A stretch of 64,000 bases of DNA. It comes from Flavobacterium sp. (GTDB lineage: Bacteria; Bacteroidota; Bacteroidia; Flavobacteriales; Flavobacteriaceae). The notes beneath the pieces are model-generated. The model saw only the letters and a list, made by a program, of their open reading frames with translations. It was not told where the DNA came from and did not search any database. The DNA is taken from contig JAHEZJ010000028.1 in NCBI GenBank assembly GCA_023251135.1, positions 32,183 to 96,182 on the forward strand, given 5' to 3'. Positions 52,178-62,900 of this stretch are shown here, piece by piece. How positions within the stretch are numbered: position 1 is the stretch's first letter; every line of letters begins with the position of its first letter. Both the position numbers and the translations under genes were made by a program.

Positions 52178-54064
52178 ATGAAAAACAATATATTTTCCCG
52201 TAGTACACTTATAGCAGCAGGAATTGCATGTCTCTTACTGCCCCTAAATTCCTGCGACAAAGAACTGGAAGTTACCCCCTATTCTTATTTCACCACTGCC
52301 AACTTTTTCTCTAATGCAAACGAAGCCAACATGGCTACCCTTGGCGTTTACGAATCCATGTCGTCACTGGACAGTTATGGCTGGAACATTTCCTTAGTTT
52401 TTGACGCTGATACCGATATTGAGCAAATGACCGGAATTGGTGCCGATGACTGGAGAACCATAGCACACTATCAGGGAATTTCTCAAACGAATATGTTCTA
52501 CATCGTTTGGAGCAAATTGTATGAAGGAATAGACAGAGCCAACGTAGTGATCGAAAGAATACCCCAAATGGAGCTTTTTTCAAATGGAAATACGGCCCAA
52601 AAAGAACAGTTGAACCGTTACCTGGGTGAAGCAAAATTCCTGCGTGGTTTCTATTATTCAGAACTTGTACGCTTATGGGGAGATGTGCCTTTTAAAACAA
52701 AAAGTTCACAATCCGGAGACAATTTAAGAGGAGCTCTTGTAGACCGTCAGGAAATTTACACCCAGATCATCAAAGACATGACCGAGGCATCACTTGTGCT
52801 TCCGGAACAGTTGCCTACAGACGAACGCATCAACAAATGGGGAGCCAAAGCCATGCTGGCCAGAGTAGCACTATTTGCCGGAGGATACTCTTTAGGTGCA
52901 GACGGAACAATGAAACGTCCTTCAAACTACAAAGACTATTACAAACTGGCGCAGCAACAAATTAACGATGTTATGGCCCAAAATCAGTACAAACTAAACC
53001 CATCCTATTCCAAAGTATTTAAAAACCAGTGTCAGCATGTATTAGAACCTACGGAGAATATTTTTCAGGTTGCTTTTTATAATCCGGCAGGAAACATAGG
53101 AAACGCCTCCTGGGTGGGCAACTTCAACGGTCCGGCAACAGCCGCTGGTTTCTATCCTTCAAACATTTCGAGATGTCTAGTCCCAAAACCGTTTTACAAT
53201 AGTTTTAACGCAGCCGATCAGCGCAGAGATTTTTCGATTGCCACCTATTCCATCAACAATCTGGGGAACAAACTTCCGCTTTTAACCACCAATCAGGATG
53301 AAAGATGGACCGTTGGTAAATGGAGCCGAGAATACCAGACCAATGCAACCGCAGAGCGTGTTTATACCCACATCAATTGGGTAATCATGCGTTATTCCGA
53401 TTTGCTTTTGATGCGTGCTGAGGTAGAAAACGAATTAAACGAAGGCCCTAACACCATTGCTTATGATGCCATCAATCAGGTTCGTAAAAGAGCCTTTGGT
53501 GCCGATGTGCAAGGTAGCCGAATTGCGGTTGACATAAAAACAAAAGGAACCGGATATACCAATGCGGCCAATGTTTTAATACAAATTACAGGCGGCGGCG
53601 GTACTGATGCAGCGGCGGCAGTAATTACACTTTCAGCCGGAGGAATCAATACCATTGCAATGCTGCGTTCCGGCGATGGTTATACCTCTGTTCCAACTGT
53701 AACCATTACCAGTACAGACGGAAAAGGTACCGGAGCAACTGCAACCGCGAGACTCTTAGCCAAACCAACTACAGCCGAAATGAGCTTGCCAACCGGTCTG
53801 AACAAAGACAATTTCCTAAAAGCCGTTCAGCAGGAAAGAGCCTGGGAACTTTCGGGCGAAGGAATGCGAAGAGCCGATTTGATTCGATGGGGAATCTTAG
53901 GCGATAAATTGATCGAAACAAGTGCCGCGGTCAAACAAATCCGATCCACTTATTTCTTCCCTGCGATTACCAATTTTGTGCCCGGAAAACATGAATTGTA
54001 CCCTTATCCACAAAATGAAACAGACGTGAACAAAAACATCACACGTCAAAACCCAAAATATTAG
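52178..54064 (+). CDS. SusD-like surface glycan-binding lipoprotein with an inserted beta repeat
   Basis: 628 residues. The signal peptide ends at LNSC (lipid Cys) followed by DKELEV, a surface-export signal. RagB/SusD core motifs are visible (ANVVIERIP, EAKFLRGFYYSELVRLWGDVPF, NQVRKRAFG, QERAWELSGEGMRRADLIRWG). Residues about 455-528 form an unusual insertion of two glycine-rich repeats (KGTGYTNAANVLIQITGGGG; GDGYTSVPTVTIT) between the last helices. It acts as the lid of the SusC transporter. Its substrate is inferred to be heparan sulfate or hyaluronan fragments. Confidence 0.92.
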   Translation: MKNNIFSRSTLIAAGIACLLLPLNSCDKELEVTPYSYFTTANFFSNANEANMATLGVYESMSSLDSYGWNISLVFDADTDIEQMTGIGADDWRTIAHYQGISQTNMFYIVWSKLYEGIDRANVVIERIPQMELFSNGNTAQKEQLNRYLGEAKFLRGFYYSELVRLWGDVPFKTKSSQSGDNLRGALVDRQEIYTQIIKDMTEASLVLPEQLPTDERINKWGAKAMLARVALFAGGYSLGADGTMKRPSNYKDYYKLAQQQINDVMAQNQYKLNPSYSKVFKNQCQHVLEPTENIFQVAFYNPAGNIGNASWVGNFNGPATAAGFYPSNISRCLVPKPFYNSFNAADQRRDFSIATYSINNLGNKLPLLTTNQDERWTVGKWSREYQTNATAERVYTHINWVIMRYSDLLLMRAEVENELNEGPNTIAYDAINQVRKRAFGADVQGSRIAVDIKTKGTGYTNAANVLIQITGGGGTDAAAAVITLSAGGINTIAMLRSGDGYTSVPTVTITSTDGKGTGATATARLLAKPTTAEMSLPTGLNKDNFLKAVQQERAWELSGEGMRRADLIRWGILGDKLIETSAAVKQIRSTYFFPAITNFVPGKHELYPYPQNETDVNKNITRQNPKY

Positions 54065-54255
54065 ACAAATAGTATTTAAAAATCATGCACAACCCTCTAA
54101 ATAATGGCACTTATTTTGAAAAACTCAAATTATTAAAAATAAATGATACAACATTATTTAGAAATGAATAAGTTTATAACCGTTAATGCAGAACTTTGTT
54201 CTGCATTAATTGTTTGTAACAGAAAAGAAAACTACTAAAATAAACAAGAAACAAT

Positions 54256-55221
54256 ATGCTTACCAAAAATGATACACAACTGTCTAAATCCTATGCCATT
54301 GGGATCGACATTGGTGGAACTTCACTGAAATGTGGTGTTGTGAATGAACTCGGAGAAATTTTATTTTCGTTTATAGTATCCTTAAAAGAAGCCCGTACCG
54401 AAAAAGAAATTATCCGCTTAATGGTCGATGCCATCACACAATGCACCGATCAGTTAAAAGAACCAATTGTCGGTATCGGAATTGGTTTTCCGGGTCTGAT
54501 TGAAAATGATGTGATCATTGGCGGCGGTGTAAACTTACCCGGTTTTGAACAATTACCATTGGGTAAAATTCTAAATGATTTAACCGGACATCATGTTGTC
54601 ATTGATAATGATGCCAACTTAATGGGTCTTGCCGAATTAATTTACGGAGCAGCTAAAGACAGTACCGATGCCGTTTTTCTAACGATTGGTACAGGAATAG
54701 GTGGTGCCATCATGATTAATAAAGGCTTGTACAGCGGTTTCAAAAATCGCGGTGGTGAACTGGGCCATACCGTAATTCAGCAAAATGGTATTGCCTGCAA
54801 TTGCGGCGGACGTGGCTGTCTGGAAACCTATGCCTCTGTAACGGCATTAATCAAATACTATCAGTCACAAAATACAGCCGCAGACCAAAACATTGACGGC
54901 AAAACCATCATCGAAAAATACCTTTCGGGAGAAGAGCACGCCATAAAAACCATGCAGCACCATTTTGATTACCTGGCTGCCGGGATTGTCAATTTTGTCA
55001 ACATCTTTAGTCCACAAAAAGTAATCATTGGAGGAGGTATCAGCGAAGCAGGTCAATTTTACATTGACGAACTAACCCAAAGAGTCAAAACCTTTGCTAT
55101 TCCGGTTGCTTTTGCGCATACAAGCATCGTAGCAGCAGATTTGGGCAACAAAGCCGGATTACTGGGAGCCTGCGCTAATGCTTTTCAAAAATTCAAAGAT
55201 TTGAAATACAGCACGAACTAA
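54256..55221 (+). CDS. ROK-family sugar kinase
   Basis: 321 residues, cytoplasmic. ATP-phosphate loop GIDIGGTSLKCG, catalytic IDNDANL, and the zinc-binding motif HTVIQQNGIACNCGGRGCLE. ROK kinases of this kind phosphorylate glucosamine, N-acetylglucosamine or similar sugars; in the Bacteroides heparan sulfate locus a ROK kinase phosphorylates the amino sugar released from the polymer. It lies between SusD and the sulfatase. The 191-bp gap before it contains no obvious terminator, so it may belong to the susCD unit. Confidence 0.88.
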   Translation: MLTKNDTQLSKSYAIGIDIGGTSLKCGVVNELGEILFSFIVSLKEARTEKEIIRLMVDAITQCTDQLKEPIVGIGIGFPGLIENDVIIGGGVNLPGFEQLPLGKILNDLTGHHVVIDNDANLMGLAELIYGAAKDSTDAVFLTIGTGIGGAIMINKGLYSGFKNRGGELGHTVIQQNGIACNCGGRGCLETYASVTALIKYYQSQNTAADQNIDGKTIIEKYLSGEEHAIKTMQHHFDYLAAGIVNFVNIFSPQKVIIGGGISEAGQFYIDELTQRVKTFAIPVAFAHTSIVAADLGNKAGLLGACANAFQKFKDLKYSTN

Positions 55222-55298
55222 AAAGAAAACGCTCGCGAAGTCACAAAGCCGCAAAGATCTTAGTAGATGGTGTGAATGTATTGCCTTTGTACAAACTG

Positions 55299-55499
55299 CA
55301 AAAAACTTTGCGCCTTTGCGTTTCTGCGAGCAAATCTACACAAACAACGCATCACTCTAATCCATTTAATCTGTGGCAAAAAACTTCGCACCTTCGCGTC
55401 TCTGCGAGCAAATCAACACAAACAACGCATCACTCTAATCCATTTAATCTGTGGCAAAAAACTTTGCGGCTTCGCGTCTCTGCGAGCAAATATTTTTAA
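55299..55499 (+). repeat. 78-bp tandem repeat between kinase and sulfatase genes
   Basis: The 78-bp unit beginning ACACAAACAACGCATCACTC recurs at 55338 and 55416, preceded by a partial copy (AAAAAACTTTGCGCCTTTGCG). The units differ by few bases. The period is a multiple of three, so open frames run through in several phases (55272-55590), but the frames look like repeat translation and not proteins. The 433-bp gap 55222-55654 is otherwise empty. Confidence 0.85.
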
Positions 55500-55654
55500 G
55501 AATCACCTCACTAATTGCCCATTATTAAAGGTTTTAACTAAAATTAATAGCATTTTGAACAAATTCAAAACCTCAATTGAAGCCCGATGATTAACTTCGT
55601 TTTTGCATTTAAGAATTTAAAAGGCAAAACGTAATCTATTAAAATTAGGCCGAT

Positions 55655-57034
55655 ATGATATTTCAAAAAGTCATAGGATTTATTTCTTTGTTGGGGATAC
55701 TTACTATTCCTTTTTCCGGCAATGCCCAAACCGCTGCACGTCCAAATATCCTGATCATCATGACCGATCAGCAAACTGCCGATGCGATGAGTATAGCAGG
55801 AAACAAGGACCTTCACACTCCGGCAATGGACAAACTGGCTCAAAACGGAGTCCGTTTTACCAAGGCTTATTGTGCCCAGCCTTTATGCACACCCTCCCGC
55901 ACCGCCATCATGAGCGGGAAAATGCCTTTTGAAACCGGCTTTGTAGGCAACGCTCCCGAAAAAGACGATCAATGGCCGGACGATTTACTCATGATGGGTA
56001 AAATTTTCCAAAACGGAGGATACAAAACCGGTTATGTAGGCAAATGGCACCTTCCGGTTCCCACCGCCAAGAAAAGCCAGCATGGTTTTGAATACATCGA
56101 AAACACCAATTTTCAAGATTACAACGATGCGGCGACACCTTCCTTTTGCGCGCGCTTCATTAAAGAAAATAAAAACACTCCTTTTCTTTTGGTCGCTTCT
56201 TTTTTAAATCCGCATGACATTTGCGAATGGGCCAGAGACGAAGATTTGAAAATGGATGTATTAGAAAAAGCTCCTCCGCCAGCTCAGTGTCCGCCATTGC
56301 CGGCCAACTGGAAAATCCCCGAATACGAACCTAAGATTGTCCGCGAGCAGCAAAAAGTAAGTTTTAGAACTTACCCTACTGTAAACTGGACTTCAGATCA
56401 ATGGCGTCAATACCGTTGGGCCTACAATCGTCTGGTTGAAAAAGTAGACGGTTACATCGAAATGGTACTTGCCTCTTTGAAAAAATACAACATCGAAAAA
56501 AACACCATCATCATTTTTACGGCAGATCATGGTGACGGCTATGCAGGTCATAGTTGGAATCAGAAACAAATACTTTACGAAGAATCAGCCAAAATACCTT
56601 TCATCATTTCGAAAATAGGCGAATGGAAACCCCGTACCGATGATCTTCTGGTTTGTAATGGTACAGACATTATTCCAACCATTTGCGGTTTCACCGGAGT
56701 ACCCAAACCAGCCTATCTAAAAGGAATTGACATCAGTAAAAAAATAGCCAATCCAACCGAAATTCTGCGGGATACTTTGGTGATCGAAACCGATTTTGCC
56801 GATAACGAAGAACTCTTAAACATTAGCGGACGCGCTGTAATTTCTAAAGATTTTAAGTACATCGTTTACAATAAAGGCGACTTAAAAGAGCAGCTTTTCA
56901 ATTTAACCACAGATCCCGGAGAAATCACCAATCTGGCAGTAAACAAGAACTTTAAAAAAGAACTAATTGTCATGCGTCGTTATTTAAAAGAATGGTGCAA
57001 AAAGAACGGAGATCCTTTTCAATCCGGTTTATAA
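55655..57034 (+). CDS. S1-family sulfatase, glycosaminoglycan type
   Basis: 459 residues with a signal peptide (cleavage near residue 24). The formylglycine motif is CTPSR (Cys78 to Arg82, within PLCTPSRTAIMSG), so it needs an anaerobic-type or FGE maturase encoded elsewhere. N-terminal metal ligands in NILIIMTDQQ, GKWH, and FTADHGDGYAGH are all present. In this locus it would remove sulfate from heparan sulfate or chondroitin fragments; the position cleaved cannot be told. It is the only sulfatase in the window. The lyase gene at 57057 starts 22 bp downstream. Confidence 0.9.
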   Translation: MIFQKVIGFISLLGILTIPFSGNAQTAARPNILIIMTDQQTADAMSIAGNKDLHTPAMDKLAQNGVRFTKAYCAQPLCTPSRTAIMSGKMPFETGFVGNAPEKDDQWPDDLLMMGKIFQNGGYKTGYVGKWHLPVPTAKKSQHGFEYIENTNFQDYNDAATPSFCARFIKENKNTPFLLVASFLNPHDICEWARDEDLKMDVLEKAPPPAQCPPLPANWKIPEYEPKIVREQQKVSFRTYPTVNWTSDQWRQYRWAYNRLVEKVDGYIEMVLASLKKYNIEKNTIIIFTADHGDGYAGHSWNQKQILYEESAKIPFIISKIGEWKPRTDDLLVCNGTDIIPTICGFTGVPKPAYLKGIDISKKIANPTEILRDTLVIETDFADNEELLNISGRAVISKDFKYIVYNKGDLKEQLFNLTTDPGEITNLAVNKNFKKELIVMRRYLKEWCKKNGDPFQSGL

Positions 57035-57056
57035 ACTTGCCTAAAGAAAAAACAAT

Positions 57057-59741
57057 ATGATTCAGAATAAAATAGTCACCTTAGCGGCATCCCTTATCCT
57101 GTTGCCTGTTTTCAGTCAACAATCCCCGGCAACCATAAAACTAACAGCCGAAAAACTGCATTCAAGAGTGCGTGAATGGCCGTATCCTGTAAACGGAATT
57201 ACGGTACCTACCAATGCTCCTGCTCTGCTTTGGCCGGGAACCAATGGTAAAAACATGGTAACCCCAATGGAAAGCGGAAGTGATATTCCGGAAGATCCGA
57301 ATATTGGTAATGTACGTTACAAAGTGATGCTGGCAAGCGACAAAAACTTCACTAAAAACCCCTTCACCAGTGCCGAACAACGTTGGGCAGTTTACCCGTT
57401 GCATCAGGCTTTAAAAGCCGGAAAATGGTACTGGAAATACGGTTATGCCTTAAAAGGCAGCAGTCAATGGACCTGGTCTCCTGTTTACGATTTTGTAGTC
57501 GATGCTCGATACGCTGCTCAAAAAGTAGCTCCTCCCATTAGCGAAGTCTTGAAAAGAAACGAAGGGGCACACCCACTCTTATGGGACATGAACCGCATTG
57601 GTGAAGATTTTTACCGCAACAATCTGGACAATCCCGAAGCTAAAAAATTTGTTGCTTTCGCAGAAAAATTAATGCTGGCACCTCTTCCAACAGAGAAACC
57701 ACAGAGAGTAATTGATACCACAGGCAAAAATCCGTTAGAAAAGAAAATTATTATCGAACGAATGTACCACGGTTTTGGAGATGCTGTTGGAAACCCGGTT
57801 CGTAATTTATGCATCGCCTATCAACTCACCAAAGACAAACGTTTCATTTTAGATGCCAAACGCAGAGCCTTAAACCTTGCCAACATGAATCCTGACGGCC
57901 TGGCAACAGGAGATGATTTTACAAGTGGTGCCGTGCTCGAAGCCCTCGGCTGGTTTTACGATACCGGTTATGATTTTTTAACCCCTGAGGAAAAAGATAC
58001 CTTTAAAAATAGCATTACCATCAGGGCCAAAAGAGTTTACGATCATTTGCCAAACCGTTTTGAGCTGCATGTGAGCGACAATCACGTTTGGCAAATTACC
58101 CTGCGCAATCTTGCCATTGCTACGGTAGCCGTGATTAACGATGTACCCGAGGCTAAGGAATGGCTCACCTATATGTACGAAGTCTGGTCGGCACGTTTTC
58201 CGGTATTGGGCACTACTGATGGTGGCTGGCATGAAGGAAACGGCTATTTCAGAGTCAACTTTAAATCGATTATTTACCTGTCACAAATGTTTGGTGACTT
58301 TAGTGGTGTTGATTATTTTAAGCTACCGTGGATGCAAAATCTTCCGTACTATATGCTGTACACCCATCCAAACGGTGCGGCAAGTACTGCCATTGGCGAC
58401 ATGTGGGAAAATATTCCGTACATCGTAAAAGGAGAAGCCTGGTTTGCCGATGCTTTGACTTACCGCATGAATAATCCGTATCTGAACTGGTATGTTGGCG
58501 AAATAAAAAGAGACTATCCGGCCTATTATCACGGCACCGATGATTTCTTATTTTTCAGATTACTGAATTATAAACCCAATAGAAATTTGCCTGCTACTTC
58601 CCCCGAAAAACTTCCTAAAACTCGCAAATTTGCCGATGTGGGTGTTGTAGCCATGCACGAAGATCTGGCCAAAGCCAATACAACCCTGAGCAGTTATTTG
58701 TTCAGCAGTCCGTTTGGTTCTTCGGGACACGGTCACGCTTCGCAAAATGCCTTTACTATTAATTACAAAGGAAAAGTCCTCTTTGGGGGAACAGGTTATT
58801 ACAGTAATTTCAGCGACAAACACAATCTTTTATTTTACAGATCCTCTAAAGCATACAACACGATTTTAGCCGACAGTCTGAACCAGAAAATTGGAGAAGA
58901 AGGTTACGGATGGATTCCGAGAGCTATTTCCGGTCAACGTATCCAATACGCTTTAGGAGATGCCAGCAATGCTTATGGCGACATTAAAAGTGACTTCTGG
59001 CTCAACCGATTCAAACAAATCAATGTAGTACCTAACAAAACAAATGGTTACGGAGAATCGGGGGTGACTTTATACCGCAGACATATGCTGCAGCTCGAAG
59101 GCGGTTATATTGTTTTGTATGACGAACTGGAAGCTAAAACCCCTGTAAAATGGACAACTCAGTTTCATTGTCCGTATTACACCATTGAAGGACAAAATTC
59201 GGCGAATTCCAAACAGCAAAACTTCACAGTACAAACCGATTTAGGAAATGTAAATGCCAGTGTTTTTGCAGACAGTCCGCTAAAAATGACCGTACACAAT
59301 CAATTCTACGAAGCGGCTGTCAACTGGAATAAAGTGACCAATGACGAAGGTCAAATCAAAGATTTTAAAAACCAATGGCATGCGGGAATCACTTCTGAAG
59401 CCAGACAAAAATTCAGATACTTAACCATTATACAGGTAAAAGACGGCAAAACGGAAATAATCAAAACACTATCAGACAACAGTAATTTATCGCATTTTCA
59501 GGTGGGTGACTGGGACATTCAGGTACAATTGGACGGCGAAAAACCAGCTGCCTTACAAGTGGTTGGAAAAACAGCAAAATCATTATTTAGCTATGGAAAT
59601 TTACCCATTACATTTGAAGGCAAAACATTTTCGCCTAAAATTGCGGGAAGTTCTGTATTGCTTGAAATGAATGGTACTAAAATAAACAAACAGGAAGCTG
59701 TTGATGAATTACCGGATGTAGCCAAATACGACAAAAATTAA
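57057..59741 (+). CDS. DUF4962/heparinase II-III family polysaccharide lyase (PL15-like)
   Basis: 894 residues with a signal peptide (to about residue 20). The N-terminal beta domain (residues 30-150) has WPYPVNGITVPTNAPALLWPG and is of the DUF4962 type. The (alpha/alpha) toroid follows (NRFELHVSDNHVWQITLRNLAI, GGWHEGNGYF, residues about 340-410) and then a heparinase II/III beta-sandwich with SSGHGHASQNAFTINYKG and FGGTGYYSNFSDKHN. This is the layout of the PL15_2 exo-lyase of the Bacteroides heparan sulfate locus. It lies 22 bp after the sulfatase gene. Exo-acting degradation of desulfated ends is inferred. Confidence 0.85.
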   Translation: MIQNKIVTLAASLILLPVFSQQSPATIKLTAEKLHSRVREWPYPVNGITVPTNAPALLWPGTNGKNMVTPMESGSDIPEDPNIGNVRYKVMLASDKNFTKNPFTSAEQRWAVYPLHQALKAGKWYWKYGYALKGSSQWTWSPVYDFVVDARYAAQKVAPPISEVLKRNEGAHPLLWDMNRIGEDFYRNNLDNPEAKKFVAFAEKLMLAPLPTEKPQRVIDTTGKNPLEKKIIIERMYHGFGDAVGNPVRNLCIAYQLTKDKRFILDAKRRALNLANMNPDGLATGDDFTSGAVLEALGWFYDTGYDFLTPEEKDTFKNSITIRAKRVYDHLPNRFELHVSDNHVWQITLRNLAIATVAVINDVPEAKEWLTYMYEVWSARFPVLGTTDGGWHEGNGYFRVNFKSIIYLSQMFGDFSGVDYFKLPWMQNLPYYMLYTHPNGAASTAIGDMWENIPYIVKGEAWFADALTYRMNNPYLNWYVGEIKRDYPAYYHGTDDFLFFRLLNYKPNRNLPATSPEKLPKTRKFADVGVVAMHEDLAKANTTLSSYLFSSPFGSSGHGHASQNAFTINYKGKVLFGGTGYYSNFSDKHNLLFYRSSKAYNTILADSLNQKIGEEGYGWIPRAISGQRIQYALGDASNAYGDIKSDFWLNRFKQINVVPNKTNGYGESGVTLYRRHMLQLEGGYIVLYDELEAKTPVKWTTQFHCPYYTIEGQNSANSKQQNFTVQTDLGNVNASVFADSPLKMTVHNQFYEAAVNWNKVTNDEGQIKDFKNQWHAGITSEARQKFRYLTIIQVKDGKTEIIKTLSDNSNLSHFQVGDWDIQVQLDGEKPAALQVVGKTAKSLFSYGNLPITFEGKTFSPKIAGSSVLLEMNGTKINKQEAVDELPDVAKYDKN

Positions 59742-59907
59742 AAACAAAAAAGACGTTTGCTTTTTCTTTAAATTTAGAGTTTAAAATCTATATTTCTACT
59801 GGTCCTTTTTTTCACGCAGATTTAGCAGATTTTTTAATTCCCTTGAGCAATAGCTACTATTTCAAAAGAAAACAAACACAAACAAAATAATTAAAATTGA
59901 AACTTTC

Positions 59908-62900
59908 ATGAAGAAAACGATTGCCATAGCTGCGCTTTTCTATCTTATACTTTTTGCCGCTAAAAGTCAGGCTCAGGTACAGGATCGATACTTCCGTACG
60001 ATTTCGGTTGATAAAGGCCTCTCGCAAAGTTCTGTTTTTGCCATTGCACAGGATACACTCGGCTTTATCTGGATTGGTACGCAGGACGGGCTAAATCGTT
60101 ATGACAGTAAGGGTTTTAAAGTATATCGTCCGATCAGGAATGTTAAAAACAGTTTGCAGTCGTACTACATCCGAAGTTTGTTTACCGATCATAAAGGACA
60201 ATTGTGGGTGGGCGGTAATCAGGGAATTAGTGTTTACAATTACAATACGGACAGCTTCACCAATTACAAACTTCCGCGAAGTATTGGCGAATGGTACATC
60301 TCTTCGATCACAGAAGACGCTGCCCATAAGATCTGGGCCACTTCGATTACCGGAGAAGTTTTTGTACTGCATCCCGAAGAACAAAATTTCACAGCCATCC
60401 GATTTAATGCTTCTTCACACGAAATCAAAAAAATTGCCTACATCGGTCTTTGGCAGAAACAAATAATTCTGGGAACTGATGTTGGTCTTTTTAAACTAAA
60501 CCCCAATTCGCATCAGCTGATACGAATTAACTTAGGCGCTAAAAAACCGTATATCAATGCGGTCTATGCCGACGCAAAACAGTTGTGGGTGGCCACCGAA
60601 GGTGAAGGTGTCATTCGGTACAATGCCGAAAATGGTCAGGTTAGCGCACTGCTCCACAGCTCCGGAGCAAACAGCATTGCCGATAACAATATCAGATGTG
60701 TTGGAAAAGATACCGAGGGAAATATTTGGCTCGGGACTTTTAAGGGCCTTAGCGTTTTTAATCCTAAAACCAACACTTTCAGCAACTATTACCATCAGAT
60801 AGCACAGCCTTACACCATCAGTCAAAACTCGGTTCGCTGTTTCTTTAAAGACAAACAAAACGGAATCTGGCTTGGAACGTATTACGGAGGTTTAAATTAT
60901 TACCATAAAAGCGATATAAAATTCAATCTGTTAAGTCAAAACTCAGGAAAACCCTCTTTGAATGATGAGGTTATTGGCGCCATCAAACAGGATGCAAAAG
61001 GCAATTTCTGGATTGGAAGTAATGACAAAGGCGTAAATTACTGGAACAAAAATGCCAACACCATCAGTTATTTTTCAAATAGCGAAAACAACCCAAACAG
61101 CTTAAGTTCGAACAACATCAAAGCCATCGAATTTGATGATAACGGAAATGTATTAATCGGTACACACAATGGCGGACTAAATGTACTCAACCCAAATACC
61201 GGTTTTGCACAGCGTTTTCGCCACGACGAAAACAATCCCAACACAATTGCAGGTGATTTGGTTTACAGCCTGTTAAAAGATTCGAAAGGCCGTATCTGGG
61301 TAGGTACCCGATCAGGTTTAGACCAGTTTCATCCCGAAACAAAATCGTTTACCCATATTCATTTAGACAAGGCCGGAAAGCGGCTTGCATCAGACGATAT
61401 TACCTTTCTTTTTGAAGACAGCAAACACCGAATCTGGATTGGAACGACGAATGGCGTAACACTTTTTTATCCGGACACCAATTTATTTGCGGCTATTGGT
61501 CACGGCAAGTTGAGTGACGATATTGTAAACTGTGTCACCGAAGATTCAAAACACCGAATCTGGATCGGCACCCGCGAAGGACTGCGTTTGTATGATGAAA
61601 CGCAGGAATCTTTCAAAACGATTAAAGCCCGAAAAGATTTCGTCAAAGAAACCATTTACGGTATCATTCCGGACGATGAAGGAAGTTTGTGGATTTCGAC
61701 AAACAGCGGCTTAATCAAATTTAATCCGGACAATGGTTTTGTACAAACTTTTGACGAAAGTGACGGTTTACAAAACAAACAGTTCAACGATTATGCCTTT
61801 TGCAAAGCCAAAGATGGTATGCTGCTTTTTGGCGGAATTAAAGGGCTCTCGTATTTTTATCCTGCCATGGTAAAACAGCAGCCGCTTCCTCTAAAATTAA
61901 GTTTTACCGCTTTAGAAGTATTAAACAAAACCGTTGCCGCCGGTGACGATACTGACATACTCGAAGAACATATTGACCAGACCAACGAATTGGAAATTGG
62001 ACCTGAATACAAACAATTCAGTATCTTTTTTAATACGTTTAATTACATTTCTTCCAATCGGACTTATTATTATTACAAGTTGGAAGGAATCGACAAAGAC
62101 TGGCAGCGAACTGATGAACTTAAAGTGAGCTACAGCAACTTATCCGCAGGAAAATACAACTTCCAAATCAAAGCTATTGGGCCTAATGGAGAGATGAGTG
62201 CTGTTCGAAACCTAAAAATTGTCATTCTTCCGCCCTGGTACAAAACCATCTGGTTTTCACTGTTGTTACTTACCATCATTGGTACGGCAGCCTATATTGG
62301 TTTTAAAATTATAAAAGAACGAATAAAAGCCGTTCAGCAATTAAAACTGGAACGAATTGATAAAGAACGCGTAAGCTACATCAATCAGGTGAAAATGGAT
62401 TTCTTCACCAACGTTTCTCATGAGTTAAGAACACCTCTAACCCTGATTTTAGCACCTCTGGAAGAACTTTTAAAAATGCCGTTTGCCGATAAAGTTTCCA
62501 AAAAGAAACATGAATTAATGTTTATCAATGCCAAGAGACTCTATAATTTGGTCGATCAGCTTTTTGAGTTTAGAAAAACCGAAATGGGAACCCGACAATT
62601 AAAAGTAGGCAAAGCTGATCTTGTGGGTTTCACACAGGAGATTTTTGAATCTTTTAAACCGCTTTCAGAGAAAAACAGCATTCACTATACCTATCATTCT
62701 GAAGAACCGCAGCTGCCGTTTTATTTTGACAAAGATGCCATGGAGAAGATACTGTTCAATCTTTTATCCAATGCCTTTAAATACACTAAAACCGGGCAAA
62801 GTATTGCGGTAACTTTAGTGAAGAAAAATGATACGGTACAAATAAAAGTCACTGACACGGGGGTCGGAATTAGTGCGGAAGATTTATCTAAGGTTTTCGA

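Noticed and set aside
55272-55590. Overlapping open frames of 75 and 104 codons in the 78-bp repeat
   Set aside because: They are the same repeat read in two phases and have no gene-like composition.
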